Assembly (NCBI RefSeq): GCF_040882075.1
Contig: NZ_JBBEBZ010000186.1
Coordinates: forward strand, 1-64,000
Direction: 5' to 3'
Source: Nitriliruptor sp040882075
GTDB taxonomy: Bacteria > Actinomycetota > Nitriliruptoria > Nitriliruptorales > Nitriliruptoraceae
Length of the DNA stretch: 64,000 bases
Shown here one piece after another: positions 30,244-39,770 of this stretch (within the stretch, counting starts at the first letter, position 1; each line of letters starts with the position of its first letter). The notes under the pieces were generated by a model. The model was not told the origin of the DNA, searched no databases, and saw only the letters and a program-made list of their open reading frames with translations. Made by a program: the position numbers and the translations under genes.

Positions 30244-32775
30244 ATGTTCGAGAGGTTCACCGACCGGGCCCGCCGGGTCGTCGTCCTCGCCCAAGAAGAG
30301 GCGAGGATGCTGAACCACAACTACATCGGGACCGAGCACATCCTGCTCGGCCTGATCCACGAGGGCGAGGGGGTCGCCGCCAAGGCCCTCGAGTCGATGA
30401 ACATCTCCCTCGAGGCCGTGCGCAACCAGGTCACCGAGATCATCGGCCGTGGCCAGACCGCGCCGGCGGGTCACATCCCGTTCACCCCCCGGGCCAAGAA
30501 GGTGCTCGAGCTGTCCCTGCGCGAAGCGCTCCAGCTCGGTCACAACTACATCGGCACCGAGCACATCCTGCTCGGGCTCATCCGCGAGGGCGAGGGCGTC
30601 GCCGCCCAGGTCCTCCAGAAGCTGTCCGCCGACCTCAACCGCGTCCGCCAGCAGGTCATCCAGCTGCTGTCCGGGTACGCGGGGAGCGAGGGCGGCAAGG
30701 CCGGCGCCGGCGTCGGCGAGGGCAGCACCGGTGGCGCTCGCGAGGGCTCGACCGTACTCGACCAGTTCGGGCGCAACCTCACCCAGGCCGCCCGGGACGC
30801 CGAACTCGACCCCGTCATCGGCCGCGCGCGGGAGATCGAGCGCGTGATGCAGGTCCTGTCGCGCCGGACCAAGAACAACCCGGTCCTGATCGGTGAGCCA
30901 GGCGTCGGCAAGACCGCCATCGTCGAGGGGCTCGCCCAGCGCATCGTGGCCGGTGAGGTCCCCGAGACCCTGACCGACAAGCACCTCTACACCCTCGACC
31001 TCGGCGCGCTCGTGGCCGGGTCGCGCTACCGCGGTGACTTCGAGGAGCGCCTGAAGAAGGTCCTCAAGGAGATCACCACCCGCGGCGACATCATCCTGTT
31101 CATCGACGAGATCCACACCCTCGTCGGTGCCGGTGCGGCCGAGGGTGCCATCGACGCGGCCTCGATCCTCAAGCCCATGCTGGCCCGAGGCGAGATCCAG
31201 ACCATCGGCGCCACCACCCTCGACGAGTACCGCAAGTACGTCGAGAAGGACGCAGCCCTCGAACGGCGCTTCCAGCCGGTCAAGGTCGAGGAACCCTCGA
31301 TGGAGCACACCATCGAGATCCTCAAGGGCCTCCGCGACCGCTACGAGGCCCACCACCGGGTGACCATCACCGACGAGGCGCTCGTGTCGGCCGCCGAGCT
31401 CGCTGACCGCTACATCTCCGACCGCTACCTGCCGGACAAGGCCATCGACCTCATCGACGAGGCGGGCTCGCGTCTGCGCATCCGGGCGATGACCACGCCG
31501 CCGGACCTCGCCGAGCTCGACGCCTCCATCGAGGAGGCCCGTCGCGCGAAGGAGGACGCCATCGACGCGCAGGACTTCGAGCGTGCCGCTCGTCTGCGTG
31601 ACGAGGAGAAGAAGCTGATCGAGAACCGCCAGCACCGCGAGGACGAGTGGCGCTCGGAAGGCATGGACCAGGTGCTGACCGTCGACGAGGAGGTCGTCGC
31701 CGAGGTCCTCGCGGTCTGGACCGGTATCCCGGTCTTCAAGCTGACCCAGGAGGAGACCGACAAGCTGCTGCACATGGAGGACGAGCTGCACAAGCGCGTC
31801 ATCGGGCAGGAGCAGTCGATCACCGCGGTGTCCAAGGCCATCCGGCGCACCCGGGCCGGCCTGAAGGACCCCAAGCGGCCGTCCGGGTCGTTCATCTTCC
31901 TCGGCCCCTCCGGTGTCGGCAAGACCGAGCTCGCCAAGACCCTCGCCGAGTACCTGTTCGGCGACGAGAACTCGCTGATCCACCTCGACATGTCCGAGTA
32001 CATGGAGAAGCACACCGTCAGCCGGCTCGTGGGTTCGCCCCCGGGGTACGTCGGCTACGACGAGGGCGGCCAGCTCACCGAACAGGTGCGCCGCAAGCCC
32101 TTCTCGGTGGTGCTCTTCGACGAGGTCGAGAAGGCCCACCCGGATGTGTTCAACACCCTCCTGCAGATCCTCGAGGACGGGCGGCTCACCGACGCGCAGG
32201 GCCGCACGGTGGACTTCAAGAACACCATCCTGATCATGACCTCCAACCTCGGGACCAAGAACCTCACCGCCCCCGCGGTCGGGTTCGTGGCGGCCGACGA
32301 CGCGTCGATGTACGAGAAGATGAGGAGCCAGGTCGACGACGAGCTCAAGAAGCACTTCCGACCCGAGTTCCTCAACCGCATCGACGACACCATCGTCTTC
32401 CACCCGCTCTCGCGGGAGGAGGTCAAGGAGATCGTCGACCTGATGCTCGCGCGGGTGAAGAACCAGCTGCGCGTCAAGGACCTCGACCTCGAGCTGACCG
32501 ACGACCTCAAGATCTGGCTCGCCGAGAAGGGCTACGACCCGCAGCTCGGTGCCCGTCCGCTGCGTCGCACGATCCAGCGTGAGCTCGAGGACAAGCTCTC
32601 CGAGCGCATCCTGCTCGGCGAGTTCACCCCGGGGCAGCTGATCGTGGCCGGGGTCGACACCGAGGGCGACACCGTGAGCTTCCGGGCCGTGGACTCGCCG
32701 TCCGCGCCGGACGTGCCCCCGGTCGAGCTCGCCGGCGGCGACCGCGGCGAGGACGACACGGCCGGGACCGACTGA
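30244..32775 (+). CDS. clpC: ATP-dependent Clp protease ATP-binding subunit ClpC
   Basis: 843 residues, ATG at 30244, family-typical start M-F-E-R-F-T-D-R-A-R-R-V-V. It is a hexameric unfoldase that feeds substrates to ClpP in protein quality control. Two N-terminal Clp repeats (each with H-N-Y-I-G-T-E-H-I-L-L-G-L-I) span about 1-145. AAA-1 has Walker A G-E-P-G-V-G-K-T at 217-224. The UVR/middle region (A-R-R-A-K-E-D-A-I-D-A-Q-D-F-E-R-A-A-R-L-R) lies near 425-458. AAA-2 has G-P-S-G-V-G-K-T at 554-561. The C-terminus is acidic and slightly extended. The 33 bases after its stop run straight into the axis of the inverted repeat. Confidence 0.97.
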   Translation: MFERFTDRARRVVVLAQEEARMLNHNYIGTEHILLGLIHEGEGVAAKALESMNISLEAVRNQVTEIIGRGQTAPAGHIPFTPRAKKVLELSLREALQLGHNYIGTEHILLGLIREGEGVAAQVLQKLSADLNRVRQQVIQLLSGYAGSEGGKAGAGVGEGSTGGAREGSTVLDQFGRNLTQAARDAELDPVIGRAREIERVMQVLSRRTKNNPVLIGEPGVGKTAIVEGLAQRIVAGEVPETLTDKHLYTLDLGALVAGSRYRGDFEERLKKVLKEITTRGDIILFIDEIHTLVGAGAAEGAIDAASILKPMLARGEIQTIGATTLDEYRKYVEKDAALERRFQPVKVEEPSMEHTIEILKGLRDRYEAHHRVTITDEALVSAAELADRYISDRYLPDKAIDLIDEAGSRLRIRAMTTPPDLAELDASIEEARRAKEDAIDAQDFERAARLRDEEKKLIENRQHREDEWRSEGMDQVLTVDEEVVAEVLAVWTGIPVFKLTQEETDKLLHMEDELHKRVIGQEQSITAVSKAIRRTRAGLKDPKRPSGSFIFLGPSGVGKTELAKTLAEYLFGDENSLIHLDMSEYMEKHTVSRLVGSPPGYVGYDEGGQLTEQVRRKPFSVVLFDEVEKAHPDVFNTLLQILEDGRLTDAQGRTVDFKNTILIMTSNLGTKNLTAPAVGFVAADDASMYEKMRSQVDDELKKHFRPEFLNRIDDTIVFHPLSREEVKEIVDLMLARVKNQLRVKDLDLELTDDLKIWLAEKGYDPQLGARPLRRTIQRELEDKLSERILLGEFTPGQLIVAGVDTEGDTVSFRAVDSPSAPDVPPVELAGGDRGEDDTAGTD

Positions 32776-32791
32776 CCCGGATCGGACCGCA

Positions 32792-32825
32792 GCGTGAGGG
32801 CGGGCCAGCTGGCCCGCCCTCACGC
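32792..32825. terminator. Perfect hairpin at the axis of the inverted repeat (clpC terminator)
   Basis: A 15-base stem GCGTGAGGGCGGGCC with AGCT in the loop and its exact complement. It lies 16 bases after the clpC stop, where an intrinsic terminator is expected. The pairing does not end with the hairpin but continues through the whole of both arms, so the native limits of the terminator cannot be told. No T-run follows on either strand. Confidence 0.7.
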
Positions 32826-32841
32826 TGCGGTCCGATCCGGG

Positions 32842-35373
32842 TCAGTCGGTCCCGGCCGTGTCGTCCTCGCCGCGGTCGCCGCCGGCGAGCTCGACCGGGG
32901 GCACGTCCGGCGCGGACGGCGAGTCCACGGCCCGGAAGCTCACGGTGTCGCCCTCGGTGTCGACCCCGGCCACGATCAGCTGCCCCGGGGTGAACTCGCC
33001 GAGCAGGATGCGCTCGGAGAGCTTGTCCTCGAGCTCACGCTGGATCGTGCGACGCAGCGGACGGGCACCGAGCTGCGGGTCGTAGCCCTTCTCGGCGAGC
33101 CAGATCTTGAGGTCGTCGGTCAGCTCGAGGTCGAGGTCCTTGACGCGCAGCTGGTTCTTCACCCGCGCGAGCATCAGGTCGACGATCTCCTTGACCTCCT
33201 CCCGCGAGAGCGGGTGGAAGACGATGGTGTCGTCGATGCGGTTGAGGAACTCGGGTCGGAAGTGCTTCTTGAGCTCGTCGTCGACCTGGCTCCTCATCTT
33301 CTCGTACATCGACGCGTCGTCGGCCGCCACGAACCCGACCGCGGGGGCGGTGAGGTTCTTGGTCCCGAGGTTGGAGGTCATGATCAGGATGGTGTTCTTG
33401 AAGTCCACCGTGCGGCCCTGCGCGTCGGTGAGCCGCCCGTCCTCGAGGATCTGCAGGAGGGTGTTGAACACATCCGGGTGGGCCTTCTCGACCTCGTCGA
33501 AGAGCACCACCGAGAAGGGCTTGCGGCGCACCTGTTCGGTGAGCTGGCCGCCCTCGTCGTAGCCGACGTACCCCGGGGGCGAACCCACGAGCCGGCTGAC
33601 GGTGTGCTTCTCCATGTACTCGGACATGTCGAGGTGGATCAGCGAGTTCTCGTCGCCGAACAGGTACTCGGCGAGGGTCTTGGCGAGCTCGGTCTTGCCG
33701 ACACCGGAGGGGCCGAGGAAGATGAACGACCCGGACGGCCGCTTGGGGTCCTTCAGGCCGGCCCGGGTGCGCCGGATGGCCTTGGACACCGCGGTGATCG
33801 ACTGCTCCTGCCCGATGACGCGCTTGTGCAGCTCGTCCTCCATGTGCAGCAGCTTGTCGGTCTCCTCCTGGGTCAGCTTGAAGACCGGGATACCGGTCCA
33901 GACCGCGAGGACCTCGGCGACGACCTCCTCGTCGACGGTCAGCACCTGGTCCATGCCTTCCGAGCGCCACTCGTCCTCGCGGTGCTGGCGGTTCTCGATC
34001 AGCTTCTTCTCCTCGTCACGCAGACGAGCGGCACGCTCGAAGTCCTGCGCGTCGATGGCGTCCTCCTTCGCGCGACGGGCCTCCTCGATGGAGGCGTCGA
34101 GCTCGGCGAGGTCCGGCGGCGTGGTCATCGCCCGGATGCGCAGACGCGAGCCCGCCTCGTCGATGAGGTCGATGGCCTTGTCCGGCAGGTAGCGGTCGGA
34201 GATGTAGCGGTCAGCGAGCTCGGCGGCCGACACGAGCGCCTCGTCGGTGATGGTCACCCGGTGGTGGGCCTCGTAGCGGTCGCGGAGGCCCTTGAGGATC
34301 TCGATGGTGTGCTCCATCGAGGGTTCCTCGACCTTGACCGGCTGGAAGCGCCGTTCGAGGGCTGCGTCCTTCTCGACGTACTTGCGGTACTCGTCGAGGG
34401 TGGTGGCGCCGATGGTCTGGATCTCGCCTCGGGCCAGCATGGGCTTGAGGATCGAGGCCGCGTCGATGGCACCCTCGGCCGCACCGGCACCGACGAGGGT
34501 GTGGATCTCGTCGATGAACAGGATGATGTCGCCGCGGGTGGTGATCTCCTTGAGGACCTTCTTCAGGCGCTCCTCGAAGTCACCGCGGTAGCGCGACCCG
34601 GCCACGAGCGCGCCGAGGTCGAGGGTGTAGAGGTGCTTGTCGGTCAGGGTCTCGGGGACCTCACCGGCCACGATGCGCTGGGCGAGCCCCTCGACGATGG
34701 CGGTCTTGCCGACGCCTGGCTCACCGATCAGGACCGGGTTGTTCTTGGTCCGGCGCGACAGGACCTGCATCACGCGCTCGATCTCCCGCGCGCGGCCGAT
34801 GACGGGGTCGAGTTCGGCGTCCCGGGCGGCCTGGGTGAGGTTGCGCCCGAACTGGTCGAGTACGGTCGAGCCCTCGCGAGCGCCACCGGTGCTGCCCTCG
34901 CCGACGCCGGCGCCGGCCTTGCCGCCCTCGCTCCCCGCGTACCCGGACAGCAGCTGGATGACCTGCTGGCGGACGCGGTTGAGGTCGGCGGACAGCTTCT
35001 GGAGGACCTGGGCGGCGACGCCCTCGCCCTCGCGGATGAGCCCGAGCAGGATGTGCTCGGTGCCGATGTAGTTGTGACCGAGCTGGAGCGCTTCGCGCAG
35101 GGACAGCTCGAGCACCTTCTTGGCCCGGGGGGTGAACGGGATGTGACCCGCCGGCGCGGTCTGGCCACGGCCGATGATCTCGGTGACCTGGTTGCGCACG
35201 GCCTCGAGGGAGATGTTCATCGACTCGAGGGCCTTGGCGGCGACCCCCTCGCCCTCGTGGATCAGGCCGAGCAGGATGTGCTCGGTCCCGATGTAGTTGT
35301 GGTTCAGCATCCTCGCCTCTTCTTGGGCGAGGACGACGACCCGGCGGGCCCGGTCGGTGAACCTCTCGAACAT
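32842..35373 (-). CDS. clpC: ClpC, second copy
   Basis: Mirror of 30244-32775 with an identical 843-residue product. The two clpC stops face each other across the axis, 66 bases apart. No actinomycete is expected to need two identical ClpC genes in this arrangement. Confidence 0.95.
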   Translation of the reverse strand: MFERFTDRARRVVVLAQEEARMLNHNYIGTEHILLGLIHEGEGVAAKALESMNISLEAVRNQVTEIIGRGQTAPAGHIPFTPRAKKVLELSLREALQLGHNYIGTEHILLGLIREGEGVAAQVLQKLSADLNRVRQQVIQLLSGYAGSEGGKAGAGVGEGSTGGAREGSTVLDQFGRNLTQAARDAELDPVIGRAREIERVMQVLSRRTKNNPVLIGEPGVGKTAIVEGLAQRIVAGEVPETLTDKHLYTLDLGALVAGSRYRGDFEERLKKVLKEITTRGDIILFIDEIHTLVGAGAAEGAIDAASILKPMLARGEIQTIGATTLDEYRKYVEKDAALERRFQPVKVEEPSMEHTIEILKGLRDRYEAHHRVTITDEALVSAAELADRYISDRYLPDKAIDLIDEAGSRLRIRAMTTPPDLAELDASIEEARRAKEDAIDAQDFERAARLRDEEKKLIENRQHREDEWRSEGMDQVLTVDEEVVAEVLAVWTGIPVFKLTQEETDKLLHMEDELHKRVIGQEQSITAVSKAIRRTRAGLKDPKRPSGSFIFLGPSGVGKTELAKTLAEYLFGDENSLIHLDMSEYMEKHTVSRLVGSPPGYVGYDEGGQLTEQVRRKPFSVVLFDEVEKAHPDVFNTLLQILEDGRLTDAQGRTVDFKNTILIMTSNLGTKNLTAPAVGFVAADDASMYEKMRSQVDDELKKHFRPEFLNRIDDTIVFHPLSREEVKEIVDLMLARVKNQLRVKDLDLELTDDLKIWLAEKGYDPQLGARPLRRTIQRELEDKLSERILLGEFTPGQLIVAGVDTEGDTVSFRAVDSPSAPDVPPVELAGGDRGEDDTAGTD

Positions 35374-35736
35374 GTGGATGACTCCCCACGGCTGGGCCCG
35401 GTGGACCCTCCGGGTGAGGGTCCGGGACCTCGACCGACTGTAACCCATCGATCCATCGCGCTTCCCCGGGTTCGTGGCCACTTCGGGGGTGGTTCGGGCT
35501 CGGCTCCCGCCCGGCCCCGGTCGGACGGACCGGGACGTGGGCGGGCGGCGGGCGCGAGCCGGCGCGGACGGCGGCGATCGGTCGACGAGGGTGGAGGTAG
35601 ACGGCGCGATCCGCTGCCGCGTGGAGCCGACCCGGCGCACATCCGTCGAGCCGTACCGGACCGGACGGTCGGACGCGTGCGCCGACGGACCCCTTCGGCC
35701 GGGGGCGACACCCCCTCGCGGACCTACGGTGATGCC

Positions 35737-36357
35737 GTGATCACCCTCCGGCACCGTCCGTCGGGCTCCGCCCTGCTCGGCGGCGCCCTCGCGGTCGCCA
35801 TCGCCGGTTCCCTCCTCGCGGGGTGCACGGAGGGTGGCGGTGACGGGTCGACGGCCCTCGAGCCCGCGACCGGTGCCGCGCTCGCCGACGCTGCCGAGCG
35901 GCTCGCCCTCGCGCTGGCCCGCGACGAGCCCTGCGCCGCGCTCGATGAGGCGGACACGCTCGAACGACGCGCCACCGCGGCGTTGGCCGACGGTGCCGCC
36001 CCCGAGTCGGTCGTCGACGAGACGATCCGGGTCGCTGCGGCCGTGACCGTCGGGCTGTCGTGCGACGACACCGACGGCGACGGAGCGGCTGACGACGAGG
36101 TGACGGACGACGAGGTGACGGACGACGACCGCTCCGGGACGCCCGCGCCGGAGCCGCCTCCGCCAGCAGCGGAACCCGCACCTGCACCTGCACCTGCACC
36201 CGCCCCCGTTCCGCCGAGCGGTGACGACGACGGGGGATCGGGCTCGTCCGGCGGCGACCAGGGCGGCGGGGGCGGCCCGGAGAACGAACCGCCCGGGGCT
36301 GACCGTGGCGGCGGGCCACCGCCCGGTCGTGGCTCCGGACAGGGAGGCGGCCCGTGA
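35737..36357 (+). CDS. Lipoprotein with Ca-binding-like loop, second copy
   Basis: Mirror of 29260-29880, identical in product and in both internal repeats. Leaderless -10 box TACGGT at 35725-35730 and GTG start at 35737. Confidence 0.8.
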   Translation: MITLRHRPSGSALLGGALAVAIAGSLLAGCTEGGGDGSTALEPATGAALADAAERLALALARDEPCAALDEADTLERRATAALADGAAPESVVDETIRVAAAVTVGLSCDDTDGDGAADDEVTDDEVTDDDRSGTPAPEPPPPAAEPAPAPAPAPAPVPPSGDDDGGSGSSGGDQGGGGGPENEPPGADRGGGPPPGRGSGQGGGP

Positions 36358-37736
36358 GCGCCGCACCCGACGCTGACGGGCGCGGCGCCTCCGATCGCCA
36401 CGACGGTGGGCGTGGTGACGGTGAGCCCACGCAGGAGCACCTCGACGGCGCACCGGCCCAGGCGCACGTCGTCGACGATCGCCCCGGTGGCACCGCGGTC
36501 GGGCCGGGCCCATCGGCTTCCCGGACGTGGTCGCCCGCACCGATGCTGCCGAGCCAGATCGCGTCCGGCCGTTACCGGGTGACCGGCCAGCTCGGCGTCG
36601 GTGGCATGGGGGTGGTCGTGCGGGCGGAGGACGAGGTGCTCGGTCGCGAGGTCGCGATCAAGCTCCTCGCCGACAACCTCTCCCTCGACGCGGGTTCGTA
36701 CGCGCGCTTCCTGCGCGAGGCACGTGCGGCGGCGTCCGTCAGCGACCCTCGTGTGGTCGCCGTCTACGACGTCGGCGAGGAGACGGGCCGCCCCTACCTG
36801 GTGATGGAGTGCGTCGACGGGCCGAGCCTCTCGGACGTGCTCGCCTCCGAGGGTCCGCTGTCGCCCGAGGCGGTCACCCAGATCGCCACGGACGCGCTCG
36901 GGGCCCTCCACAGCGCGCACCAGGCGGGCCTCCTGCACCGCGACGTCAAGCCGGGCAACCTGCTGCGCGCGGCGGACGGCACCGTCAAGGTGACCGACTT
37001 CGGGGTCGCGGTCGCCATCGACCAGGAACGCCTGACGCGCACCGGCTTCGTCATCGGCACGGCGGGATACCTCGCGCCGGAGCGTCGGCGCGGGGAACCG
37101 GCGACCGTGCGCACGGACCTGTGGGCGCTCGGGGCGACCCTGACCGAGCTGCTGACCGGCCACGCGCCGGGCGACGAAGCCAGCGTTCGCACGGCGACGC
37201 GCTCCGACGTGCCGCCGAGGCTGCGCGAGCTGCTGCGCCGACTGCTCGCCGAACACCCCGACGACCGCCCACCGGATGCCCTCGCCGCCCTCGACATCCT
37301 CGCCAGCGATCCGGTGCACAGCGGCGCGCCGACGCCGCCGCCGCCCCACCGCGAGGCCACCGCGGCGATGGTCGTGGACCGGACCACCGGACCGCACGAG
37401 GAGCAGGCGCCGGACCTCACCGGCGAGGGACCGTTCGAGCCCGTGGGCGCCGACACGCCCACCGGAGCCATCGCCGCCGAACCGGCTGCCGACGCGGCGG
37501 CAGGTGACGGTCCGGAGCCCCGCGGGGAGGGGAAGCGTTCGCGGACGACGGCCACGTTGGCCGGTCTCACGGTGTTGATCCTGGCGCTGGCAGCCCTGGC
37601 AGCGCTCGACCTCGGTCCGTTCGCGGCCGGCAGCACGCCGGACGAGACCTTCGGCCCGATCGTCCTCGACCCGGCCGATCCGAGCGGCACCGCCCGGGAC
37701 CTCGCACAGCAGCTCCGGGACCGTGCGGGCCGCTGA
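36354..37736 (+). CDS. Transmembrane Ser/Thr protein kinase, second copy
   Basis: Mirror of 27881-29263, starting in the stop codon of the lipoprotein gene (GTGA). Same catalytic motifs and C-terminal membrane helix. Confidence 0.92.
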   Translation: MSAAPDADGRGASDRHDGGRGDGEPTQEHLDGAPAQAHVVDDRPGGTAVGPGPSASRTWSPAPMLPSQIASGRYRVTGQLGVGGMGVVVRAEDEVLGREVAIKLLADNLSLDAGSYARFLREARAAASVSDPRVVAVYDVGEETGRPYLVMECVDGPSLSDVLASEGPLSPEAVTQIATDALGALHSAHQAGLLHRDVKPGNLLRAADGTVKVTDFGVAVAIDQERLTRTGFVIGTAGYLAPERRRGEPATVRTDLWALGATLTELLTGHAPGDEASVRTATRSDVPPRLRELLRRLLAEHPDDRPPDALAALDILASDPVHSGAPTPPPPHREATAAMVVDRTTGPHEEQAPDLTGEGPFEPVGADTPTGAIAAEPAADAAAGDGPEPRGEGKRSRTTATLAGLTVLILALAALAALDLGPFAAGSTPDETFGPIVLDPADPSGTARDLAQQLRDRAGR

Positions 37737-37775
37737 GCCGGGTGCCACGCCGTGGTACCGAGTCGACCGAGACGC

Positions 37776-39077
37776 TCAGAGCCCGACGACGTCGACGCGG
37801 CCCCGAACCGCCGCCCAGAACCGCTCGGCCTCCGGCGACATCTCGACGTCGATGATGCCGTCCCGGCGCAGCCGGGCCACCCACGAGTCCACGTTGGTCT
37901 GGTGGAACACGAACGGCCCGAGGTCCCGTTCGCGCGGTAGCTCCAACGCCACCTCACCGATTGGCGCCACGCGCCGGATCCGAACGAGCATCGCCTGCAG
38001 CACCCGGTGGATGGAGTCCGGCGCCCCGGACGAGCTCGGGAGCCTGCCCTCCTCCTTGCTGCGCGCGATCGCGTGACGGAGCCGGTCGATGTACTCCGCC
38101 CAGGCGTGGGCGTCCGCACCGTCCACGACCACCTCGACGCCGCCCGGAGCCACCGTGGCGCCGTCGTGGACCACGTAGCGCCCCTTCCCGGCGTGCTTGG
38201 CGGCCAGCAGCGCCTCGTCGGCCGCCAGCTCGAGCGTGTCGAGCGCGCCACGGGACTCGCGGACGGCGAGGCCGATCGACACCGTCACCTCGAGCTCGGT
38301 CCCTCGCAACGTCCGGGCTGGACGGATGGGGGCCGCGACGGCCGTGAGGATCTCCTCGGCCAGGGCTCGCGCTCGTTCCTCGTCGGCTCCGGCGAGCACC
38401 ACCGCCAGTTCGTCGCCGCCGAGCCGGGCGACGGTGTCGGTGGCACGCACCAACGATCCGATCCGATCCGCGATCGCCACCAGCACGCCATCGCCAGCCG
38501 CGTGACCGTGCAGATCGTTGATGCCCTTGAAGTCGTCGACGTCGAGGTGCATCAACGCGACCGGCAGCTCCGACAGATCGGCCCGTTCGGCCGATTCCCG
38601 GAGCCCCTCCTCGTAGCGGAGACGGTTCGCCAGCCCGGTCAGCGGATCGGCGCTCGCCTGCTGCTCGAGGCGCGCCTCGAGCTCACGCCGCGCCGTGATG
38701 TCCACGAACGTCGAGATGATCAGATCGTTGGTGGGGTCGTCGTCCGGCTGGAGCGGGACGGCGCTCTGGAGCAGCCAGCAGGGGGAGCCGTCCCGGACCA
38801 CGAACCCGACCACCGCGTCCCGCACGGGCTCACCGGACCGCCGCGCGTGCTGCGCAGGTTCCTCATCGAGCGTCATCTCGCGCCCGTCCTCGTGCAGCAG
38901 CGTCCAGGGGTGATCGCCGGCGCGGGAACCGAGCAGGACCCCATGGGTGCCGAGGACGCCATCGAACAGCTCGTGCGCCGCGTCGTTGGCCGTCAGGACC
39001 CGCCCGTCGACATCCGCGACGACGACGGCGACACCGATGCTCTCGGCGAAGGAACGGAACGCCGCCTCGAAACGCAC
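37776..39077 (-). CDS. PAS-GGDEF diguanylate cyclase, second copy
   Basis: Mirror of 26540-27841. I-site and GGDEL active site retained. Convergent with the kinase copy. Confidence 0.88.
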   Translation of the reverse strand: MRFEAAFRSFAESIGVAVVVADVDGRVLTANDAAHELFDGVLGTHGVLLGSRAGDHPWTLLHEDGREMTLDEEPAQHARRSGEPVRDAVVGFVVRDGSPCWLLQSAVPLQPDDDPTNDLIISTFVDITARRELEARLEQQASADPLTGLANRLRYEEGLRESAERADLSELPVALMHLDVDDFKGINDLHGHAAGDGVLVAIADRIGSLVRATDTVARLGGDELAVVLAGADEERARALAEEILTAVAAPIRPARTLRGTELEVTVSIGLAVRESRGALDTLELAADEALLAAKHAGKGRYVVHDGATVAPGGVEVVVDGADAHAWAEYIDRLRHAIARSKEEGRLPSSSGAPDSIHRVLQAMLVRIRRVAPIGEVALELPRERDLGPFVFHQTNVDSWVARLRRDGIIDVEMSPEAERFWAAVRGRVDVVGL

Positions 39078-39160
39078 GTCGCCCTCTCCCCGTCCCGGTG
39101 TCCGCCGCGTCGACTCTCACCGGAGCATCGGCCGAAGCGTCCGGGACTTCACCCTTCACC

Positions 39161-39727
39161 TCAGTACCACTTCGTCGGGAGGTCGCTCTCGGGCGGGAGC
39201 ACGACCAGTTCGAGCAGCTCGCGCACGTCGGCGGCCACTGCGTAGAGCCGCCGGTAGTCGGGACGGGCGAAGTCCGCGGCGTAGAGCTGCTCGAAGAACG
39301 CGAGGAGGCCGTCCCAGAACCCGTCGACCTGCAGCATGACGATGGGCCGCCGGTGGTAGCCGAGCTGCTTCAGGGTCAACACCTCGAGCAGCTCCTCGAG
39401 GGTCCCGAAACCGCCGGGGAGCGCGACGAAGGCGTCCGCTCGGACGATCATCTCCTGCTTGCGACCGCCCATCCCCTCGGTGACCACCAGCTCGTCGCAC
39501 GCGTCGTCGGCGAGCCCGCGCTCGACCATGAGCTCGGGGACGACCCCGGTGACCCGACCGCCGGCCTCGCGGACCGAACGGGCGACCACGCCCATGAGCC
39601 CGACCGAGGTGCCGCCGTAGACCAGCTCGTGGCCCGCCTCGCCGAGCGCCGTGCCGTACGCGTGGGCGACCTCGCTGTAGCGGTCGTCGACCGCCTCGGA
39701 GGACGAGCAGTAGGTCGTGATCCGCAC
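39161..39727 (-). CDS. LOG-family protein, second copy
   Basis: Mirror of 25890-26456, with the same PGGFGTLEE signature. Confidence 0.9.
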   Translation of the reverse strand: MRITTYCSSSEAVDDRYSEVAHAYGTALGEAGHELVYGGTSVGLMGVVARSVREAGGRVTGVVPELMVERGLADDACDELVVTEGMGGRKQEMIVRADAFVALPGGFGTLEELLEVLTLKQLGYHRRPIVMLQVDGFWDGLLAFFEQLYAADFARPDYRRLYAVAADVRELLELVVLPPESDLPTKWY

Positions 39728-39770
39728 GTGCGGCTCTCCAGGTCGACTCGAACGCGTGACGCCGTCGGGG

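Larger units (their letters stand above)
1617..32808 (+). repeat. Left arm of giant perfect inverted repeat
   Basis: This arm is matched base for base, in reverse complement, by 32809-64000 under the rule x to 65617-x. I checked the junction (the last ten bases of the window are the reverse complement of 1617-1626), the tRNA, the axis and the start and stop sites of every gene. All gene pairs have identical lengths and identical protein sequences. The left limit of 1617 is set only by the window end, so the repeat may reach further left. Confidence 0.97.

Noticed and set aside
32776..32841. A natural hairpin telomere or replication terminus as a genuine chromosomal end
   Set aside because: No telomere resolvase, terminal-protein gene or subtelomeric repeats are present, and the ends would interrupt a conserved housekeeping cluster. 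Kept only as an alternative in the main finding.
29260..36357. Very long open frames antisense to clpC that run across the axis (two overlapping frames of about 1187 codons), and other long antisense frames such as 9639-12290
   Set aside because: They are compositional shadows in GC-rich DNA. They have no homologous motifs outside the short real genes at their ends, and those crossing the axis exist only because the sequence is palindromic.
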